Position numbers and translations under genes: made by a program. A stretch of 10,111 bases of DNA from an uncultured Clostridium sp. (GTDB taxonomy: Bacteria > Bacillota > Clostridia > Clostridiales > Clostridiaceae), in the NCBI GenBank assembly GCA_934777095.1, contig CAKVNP010000049.1, positions 1-10,111 of the forward strand. The letters are read 5' to 3'. The notes under the pieces are model-generated. The model had not been told where the DNA came from, did not search any database, and saw only the letters and a program-made list of their open reading frames with translations. The number at the start of each line of letters is the position of its first letter. Positions within the stretch are counted from its first letter, which is position 1. Positions 6,139-10,111 of this stretch are shown here, one piece after another.

Positions 6139-6916
6139 CTAGTATAATTCAACAGTTAAAAGTGAAAAAAGAATAATAGCAGCATTGGAGGCTATTGTTC
6201 CCCTCCATGTCATAGTTATATTACCGAAAAGTGGAGATACTGCGTTAAACATCATATGAAATAACACACACATAAATACATAGCCTTTACCTGATATTTT
6301 GTAGATTGCTCCATAAAAAAAGCGAAATGAGATAAGCTGTACTGAAAACATCCAGAAGTTAATGAGTCCTGCTTCATGATTCGTTCCTGGAATAAAGAAA
6401 AGCGGTACATGCCATAAAATCCAGATAGCTCCAAAAAAAACGGAAGATAAAACAAATCCATATTTCCTTTCAAGTGCGGGTTGTAATATACATCCACCCT
6501 GTTTCCTCTAATCCTCCAATAAAAAAATTACCAGGAAGTGATAAGAAAAACATATAAAGTGGAAGCACCATTTTTGCATTGTCTATAACTACTATATGTA
6601 TGAGAAAATAAAGTATAAGTCCTGCAGCAACAAACAAATAGGCAAATATTTTATTCTTAATATAAAAAACAGTTTTTAACCATTCCTTAAAATTTTCTAT
6701 TTTATTATTTTTCTTAAGAACAATATATGAAGCAATGGCTGGTGACAAAATATAAACAGCAAAGGGAATATTCATTAGAAACTGCTGTAAAGAATTAACC
6801 CAGCTGTAAACCGTGTATCCAAACTGCCCAAGAGCAATTAATACACCTGATACAAGATAAGCAATGATAAATGTAACAACAGTAAACTGTACCACTACTT
6901 TTTTATCTGTCAACAT
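6139..6916 (-). pseudogene. CPBP-family intramembrane metalloprotease (CAAX protease/Abi), frameshifted
   Basis: Two frames together encode one protein of about 260 residues, a normal length for CPBP (PF02517) membrane proteases. Frame one starts at ATG 6916 after AAGGTG and reads membrane helices up to GGLEETGW, then stops out of register as MYITTRT. The second frame resumes at 6492 with CILQPALERKYGF and continues to the stop at 6139. It contains the second motif WILWH and the third motif HMMFN. The join at 6493 falls just after EETGW, where the family has EExxxRG. A loss of 5 nt would remove the conserved Arg and Gly and cause exactly this shift. As it stands the catalytic motif is destroyed. 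Members serve in prenyl-protein cleavage, bacteriocin immunity or unknown roles. A possible -10 box TATAAT is at 6960-6955 without a good -35. A sequencing error cannot be excluded. Confidence 0.82.
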
Positions 6917-6968
6917 TTTTTCACCTTACTTTTTTTAACATGTATATTGTCATTATTATATCATTAAC

Positions 6969-7013
6969 AAAAATAAGAGAACATAACTTCATTACAGAAA
7001 CGTTCTCTTTTTT
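6969..7013. terminator. Terminator of the glycosyltransferase-cyclodeaminase operon
   Basis: AAGAGAAC at 6975-6982 and GTTCTCTT at 7002-7009 form an 8-bp stem with a 19-nt loop. On the minus strand it is followed by ATTTTTG (6974-6968), about 65 nt after the cyclodeaminase stop codon. On the plus strand TTTTTT (7008-7013) follows, so it may work in both directions. The large loop makes it a moderate rather than strong terminator. Confidence 0.6.
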
Positions 7014-7023
7014 ACAGCAAAAT

Positions 7024-7047
7024 ATTTATTTATTTATTTATTTATTA
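7024..7047. repeat. ATTT tetranucleotide microsatellite
   Basis: The unit ATTT is repeated almost six times (24 nt), just downstream of the cyclodeaminase stop codon and before the terminator. Such a tract could vary in length by slippage, but it lies outside any gene and promoter seen here. Confidence 0.8.
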
Positions 7048-7071
7048 GTCTACTTATTAGACTTCTTTAAA

Positions 7072-7710
7072 TTAAATTTGTGAATAAAATCCTTGGCAGA
7101 TTTGATTTTTTCTAGTTAGAGATCTCTCTAAGATAGAATTGCATTCTGCTTGAATATGGTTAAACTCTTCATATTTCTTTAATGATTTATAATTGATTAA
7201 TACATTTATAACAGCACTTTCTATTGCTGCATTTAAAAGTATGCTAGCAACAATTCCATCAGAAGTTAAGTTTTTATTACCATGCTCCACTGCAAAACTT
7301 ATATTATCATAAAAGCTTAATGCTTCCTTAGCTAAAGATAATGGTGTATTCATTGCTTTAACTGTATTTTCTTTTATCATTTTTCTTCTATTAAGCTTTT
7401 CTTCTTCAGTAGTATTTGGCAGCTTAAAGCAATCCATCAGCCCCATAAAATCTGTTCTATCCTTCTCCATAAAGTTCAAAGACTTTTTGGTAAACTCTCT
7501 AGCCTTTTCTTCCATAACTCTCATTTCTGCTTTTACTTCATCAGAAAGTGTTTCAAAAGACTTCTTGTCAACAGTGAAAGAATATACCATTGAATTTAAG
7601 CTTGCTGCTAATGCACTAACTAATGCTGCTGCACTACCTCCTCCTGGAGATGATTTATCGCCTGATAAATCTTCAATAAATTCCTTTATCTTCATTTCTT
7701 TAAATTCCAT
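7072..7710 (-). CDS. Cyclodeaminase/cyclohydrolase family protein (FTCD_C, FchA-like)
   Basis: A 212-residue, mostly helical soluble protein. The family mark is the glycine-rich loop SSPGGGSAAAL at residues 20-30, which binds folate in formiminotetrahydrofolate cyclodeaminases and related methenyl-tetrahydrofolate cyclohydrolases. Length equals that of the free-standing clostridial type, without the formiminotransferase domain of the animal enzyme. It likely interconverts one-carbon units on tetrahydrofolate; which reaction cannot be told, as no hut or Wood-Ljungdahl genes are nearby. I prefer ATG at 7710, since AAGGAAG lies 8 nt upstream. A GTG at 7719 would add three residues but abuts the Shine-Dalgarno sequence. 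The start is 5 nt past the glycosyltransferase stop (TGA 7718-7716), so the two are almost certainly co-transcribed. A folate enzyme with glycosyltransferases is an odd pairing. It is followed by the terminator at 6969-7013. Confidence 0.85.
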   Translation of the reverse strand: MEFKEMKIKEFIEDLSGDKSSPGGGSAAALVSALAASLNSMVYSFTVDKKSFETLSDEVKAEMRVMEEKAREFTKKSLNFMEKDRTDFMGLMDCFKLPNTTEEEKLNRRKMIKENTVKAMNTPLSLAKEALSFYDNISFAVEHGNKNLTSDGIVASILLNAAIESAVINVLINYKSLKKYEEFNHIQAECNSILERSLTRKNQICQGFYSQI

Positions 7711-7715
7711 GAGTA

Positions 7716-8858
7716 TCACTTCCTTATTTCATCATATATTTTAATTATCTTATTAGTTATGACCTCAGGACTAAATCGCTCTAAACAATCTTTTCTCAAA
7801 TAGTCAGGATCAAATTTATCTATATTATCCCTCATAGTTATCATTTTATTACTTAACGCTTCAATATCATCTATTGGTACAATATATCCATTTCTCTCAT
7901 TAATAATATCTTCTGCACCACCATTTAAAGCACCAATTACTGGTTTTCCACTAGCTAAAGCTTCAATATAAACCACACCGAAGGTTTCATATCTAGATGG
8001 AAGTACAAAAACATCTGCAGCAGCCATCCATTTTGCTACTTCTTTTCTGCTTAATGCACCTAAAAAGATCACCTGTGTTTGCACTCCCTCTTCCTTTGCT
8101 ATATCTTCCAGCCATCCTCGCTGGCTTCCATCCCCACCAATAAAAAGTGTGGCATTTTGTCCTTTAAATCCTTTTGCAAATGCTTTTATTAATGTATCAA
8201 AGCCTTTTTCACCTTCTAAAAAAGCTAGTGAAAAGAAGCTGAAGCTTGGATTCTTTTTCTTTTCACCAACATTAAATAATGATAAATCAACTAAATTTCC
8301 AATAACCTCAATATCATCTCTCCCTGAAAGACTGCTTATTTCCTTCTTTAGACCATGTCCAACTGTTATTACCTTATCTGCATCTTGATAAGATTCCTTG
8401 ATATATGGTACATAATTTTTCTTTACATGAACCCCTCTTTCTACAGAAGAATGTTCTGTAATTACTAAAGGTATACCATATTTTTTAGCTACATAAGCTG
8501 CACTTATACCAGCCCAAAGTGAAGACTGTGCATGAATTACGTCTACTTTGCCTTCCTTTTGGACTATTTCTTTATATAGCTTTTCCATTCGTTTATTAAA
8601 AACCTTAAACATTAAAGGAGTTTTTGGAAGAAAATTATAGTTTTTATATCTATATGTCCTTAGTCCATCCTCAACATCAAAAAATAACCCCTTCTTTTCA
8701 TTAACCGTCCCTAATAGAGTAAGTGGCCAGATTTCATTGTAGGCTACTGTTACTTTAATTCCTTGTGATTGTAAAGCTAATGCCTGTTCCTTAAAAAAGC
8801 TCCCATGAACTTTATTTCTCTTATTAGCATACCAAGACGGTACAAACATTACATGCAT
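7716..8858 (-). CDS. Glycosyltransferase, GT4-type (GT-B fold)
   Basis: A complete 380-residue retaining glycosyltransferase of the GT-B fold. The N-terminal acceptor domain starts MHVMFVPSWY and carries HGSFFKEQALAL (18-29) and VIHAQSSLWAG (107-117). The C-terminal nucleotide-sugar domain has GEKGFDTLIKAF (216-227), GGDGSQR (241-247), and the E-x7-E motif at Glu291 and Glu299 in ETFGVVYIEALASGKPVIG. No membrane segment or signal peptide is seen, so it works at the cytoplasmic face, probably adding a hexose to a cell-surface glycan or glycolipid; donor and acceptor are unknown. ATG 8858 lies 5 nt after the TAG of the preceding gene, with AAAGGGG in that gene's last codons as ribosome binding site. 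Codons 49-53 (LGTVN) contain a copy of the GGGACGGTTAA motif. The family's usual length is kept. Confidence 0.9.
   Translation of the reverse strand: MHVMFVPSWYANKRNKVHGSFFKEQALALQSQGIKVTVAYNEIWPLTLLGTVNEKKGLFFDVEDGLRTYRYKNYNFLPKTPLMFKVFNKRMEKLYKEIVQKEGKVDVIHAQSSLWAGISAAYVAKKYGIPLVITEHSSVERGVHVKKNYVPYIKESYQDADKVITVGHGLKKEISSLSGRDDIEVIGNLVDLSLFNVGEKKKNPSFSFFSLAFLEGEKGFDTLIKAFAKGFKGQNATLFIGGDGSQRGWLEDIAKEEGVQTQVIFLGALSRKEVAKWMAAADVFVLPSRYETFGVVYIEALASGKPVIGALNGGAEDIINERNGYIVPIDDIEALSNKMITMRDNIDKFDPDYLRKDCLERFSPEVITNKIIKIYDEIRK
8701..8711 (-). repeat. GGGACGGTTAA motif inside the glycosyltransferase gene
   Basis: TTAACCGTCCC on the plus strand; with flanks it shares 17 nt (TTCATTAACCGTCCCTA) with the pdaA copy at 5097-5113. 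In the gene it reads GGG ACG GTT AA, giving Gly-Thr-Val-Asn, the same frame as the forward copy in pdaA. It lies in a loop-like segment near residue 50 of the acceptor domain. Confidence 0.7.
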
Positions 8859-8863
8859 AACTC

Positions 8864-10111
8864 CTACCCCTTTAATATATCATTTAACCTTTTTGAAATT
8901 CTTTCCCATTTATAATCTTCAATTGGGCCATAACTAACTCCCTGCTCAAGACTATCTATAAGATTATATATACCTGCTTTTATTTCTGATACCTCATTAT
9001 TTACAACTATACATTTCCCTTTATTTATTACTACGTCTTTAATAGGATCTTGTTCATCACCTAAAATTACAAATATACGTCCATCCGCGCCAAAATAATC
9101 ATATATTTTCGCTGGTATCTGTTTAGAGTTCTTATTACCAAAGATCAGCAATACATCTCCATTCAGCATATATGATAGTGCTTTGTTATATGGTATTCTT
9201 GGTGATACCTCTGCATTATCTAAAGATTTTAAGTTGCCTTCCATAGAAATATCATCAATATTTCCAAAGAATAAAATATTCAGCTTATTATATACTTCTA
9301 TATTTTCCTGCTTTATTTCCTTAACTGCCTCTACAAAAGGATTTACATTTCTCAGCTTTGAAAAAATCTCCCCAGCATAAATAAAGTTTACCTTGCTTCC
9401 ATCAATTTTTTCTGCATGTACAGTTTCCTTGATTTCCTGATACGCTTGTTCATCATATCCTCTAGTTACAATAAAAGTCTTCTCTTTGTCTATTCCATAT
9501 GTAGCTATATAGTCATCCCTATTAGCTTTTGTTACAAAGATAAATCTATCTGATAAATTTACAACTTTTTTTTCCAGGCTGCCTTCTATCTTTCTTCTTA
9601 AACCATTTATATTTTCTCTCGTAGAATCCTTAAGCCATGGATCGCTCCAATAAGTAACCCAAGGTACATTCTTAAATTGTTTCTTAATTTTCATAGCACA
9701 TATATGGCTTGATGGTGGTTCATGCATGGAGAAAATAACATCAAATTTTTCCTCTTTCATTAGATCTATACCATATTTAGCTGCTTTTCCTGCCCAATGT
9801 AAATACATATCTGGTATAGCAACTACATTTTTAATACTTCTTAATACATTTCTCATATTAGAAGATTTTGCTTTACCATTGCTATCTTCCCCATTTGAAG
9901 GCGCTGCCTTTTTCTTTGGCATTATCTTTTCAAATATCTTTCCACCAGAAATTATATGAGTATGCACTCTTTCATCTAGCATTCCTTTAATATATTCATC
10001 ATAATATATTGAATTTTTAGGAAAATCAACTGTAAGAAGATGTATTTCATTTTCTGGTTCTTTAGCTAAATTATTTAAATATTGTAAAGTTTCGATTGAT
10101 GCTGAATTATT
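8864..10111 (-). CDS. Glycosyltransferase, GT4-like (N-terminus outside window)
   Basis: The frame is open from the right edge to TAG 8866-8864, giving 415 visible residues. The ATG at 9982 is internal, because 43 codons upstream stay open and read as the expected N-terminal Rossmann segment (ASIETLQYLNNLAKEPENEI, then HLLTVDFP). Other marks are KFDVIFSMHEPPSSH (122-136), VPWVTYWSDPW (149-159, the counterpart of the DxxDPW segment in related enzymes), NFIYAGEI (242-249), and QIPAKIYDYFGADGRIFVI (331-349), a nucleotide-sugar-site motif. The classical E-x7-E is not evident, so it is a divergent GT-B member, perhaps a sugar transferase of surface polysaccharide synthesis. A charged insert (KKKAAPSNGEDSNGKAKSS) covers about 66-84. 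It leads the visible operon and is coupled to the next gene. Its promoter is outside the window. Confidence 0.85.
   Translation of the reverse strand, partial: NNSASIETLQYLNNLAKEPENEIHLLTVDFPKNSIYYDEYIKGMLDERVHTHIISGGKIFEKIMPKKKAAPSNGEDSNGKAKSSNMRNVLRSIKNVVAIPDMYLHWAGKAAKYGIDLMKEEKFDVIFSMHEPPSSHICAMKIKKQFKNVPWVTYWSDPWLKDSTRENINGLRRKIEGSLEKKVVNLSDRFIFVTKANRDDYIATYGIDKEKTFIVTRGYDEQAYQEIKETVHAEKIDGSKVNFIYAGEIFSKLRNVNPFVEAVKEIKQENIEVYNKLNILFFGNIDDISMEGNLKSLDNAEVSPRIPYNKALSYMLNGDVLLIFGNKNSKQIPAKIYDYFGADGRIFVILGDEQDPIKDVVINKGKCIVVNNEVSEIKAGIYNLIDSLEQGVSYGPIEDYKWERISKRLNDILKG

Noticed and set aside
6252..6497. Minus-strand 81-codon frame starting MDVYYNPHLK inside the protease locus
   Set aside because: It is the third frame across the broken CPBP gene; the neighbouring frame QPALERKYGF...WHVPLFF carries the family motifs instead.

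Overview
The window looks like chromosomal DNA of a low-G+C, endospore-forming Firmicute, most likely Clostridium in the strict sense. The signs are AT-rich spacers, strong GGAGG-type ribosome binding sites, TTG starts, A+T-rich codon choice and a PdaA-type cortex deacetylase. Nothing indicates a phage or plasmid, and no rRNA, tRNA or CRISPR array was seen. The assignment rests on sequence style and protein families read by eye.

Layout. (1) 1-423, minus: the first 141 codons of a GNAT acetyltransferase that runs off the left edge. (2) 424-773: a spacer dense in repeats, with two related hairpins, a terminator, a ~20-nt tandem array and a 39-codon open frame that looks like a remnant. (3) 774-4291, minus: two overlapping genes for a heterodimeric ABC exporter of the TM287/288, BmrC/BmrD type, with one degenerate ATP site. 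(4) 4292-4947: the exporter's control region. On the minus strand it holds a near-consensus promoter, a 38-codon leader ORF with a very strong ribosome binding site, and a set of mutually exclusive hairpins ending in a terminator. (5) 4948-5919, plus: pdaA, read divergently, followed by a terminator. (6) 6139-6916, minus: a CPBP-family membrane protease gene broken by a frameshift inside its catalytic EExxxR motif. (7) 7072-10111, minus: a tightly packed operon of two glycosyltransferases (the first runs off the right edge) and a cyclodeaminase/cyclohydrolase of the FTCD_C family.

The most interesting part is the exporter leader. Part of the leader ORF can pair with the 5' half of a downstream hairpin, and the 3' half of that hairpin can pair with the 5' half of the terminator. 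This is the standard layout of ribosome-mediated attenuation, and it resembles in logic the BmrB leader peptide known upstream of bmrCD in Bacillus subtilis. I infer that the exporter is switched on by the translation state of the cell, possibly by ribosome-targeting drugs.

A second unusual feature is an 11-12 nt motif, GGGGACGGTTAA. It occurs three times within 118 bp inside pdaA, between the signal peptide and the catalytic domain, and once inside the middle glycosyltransferase gene, always in a frame without stops.
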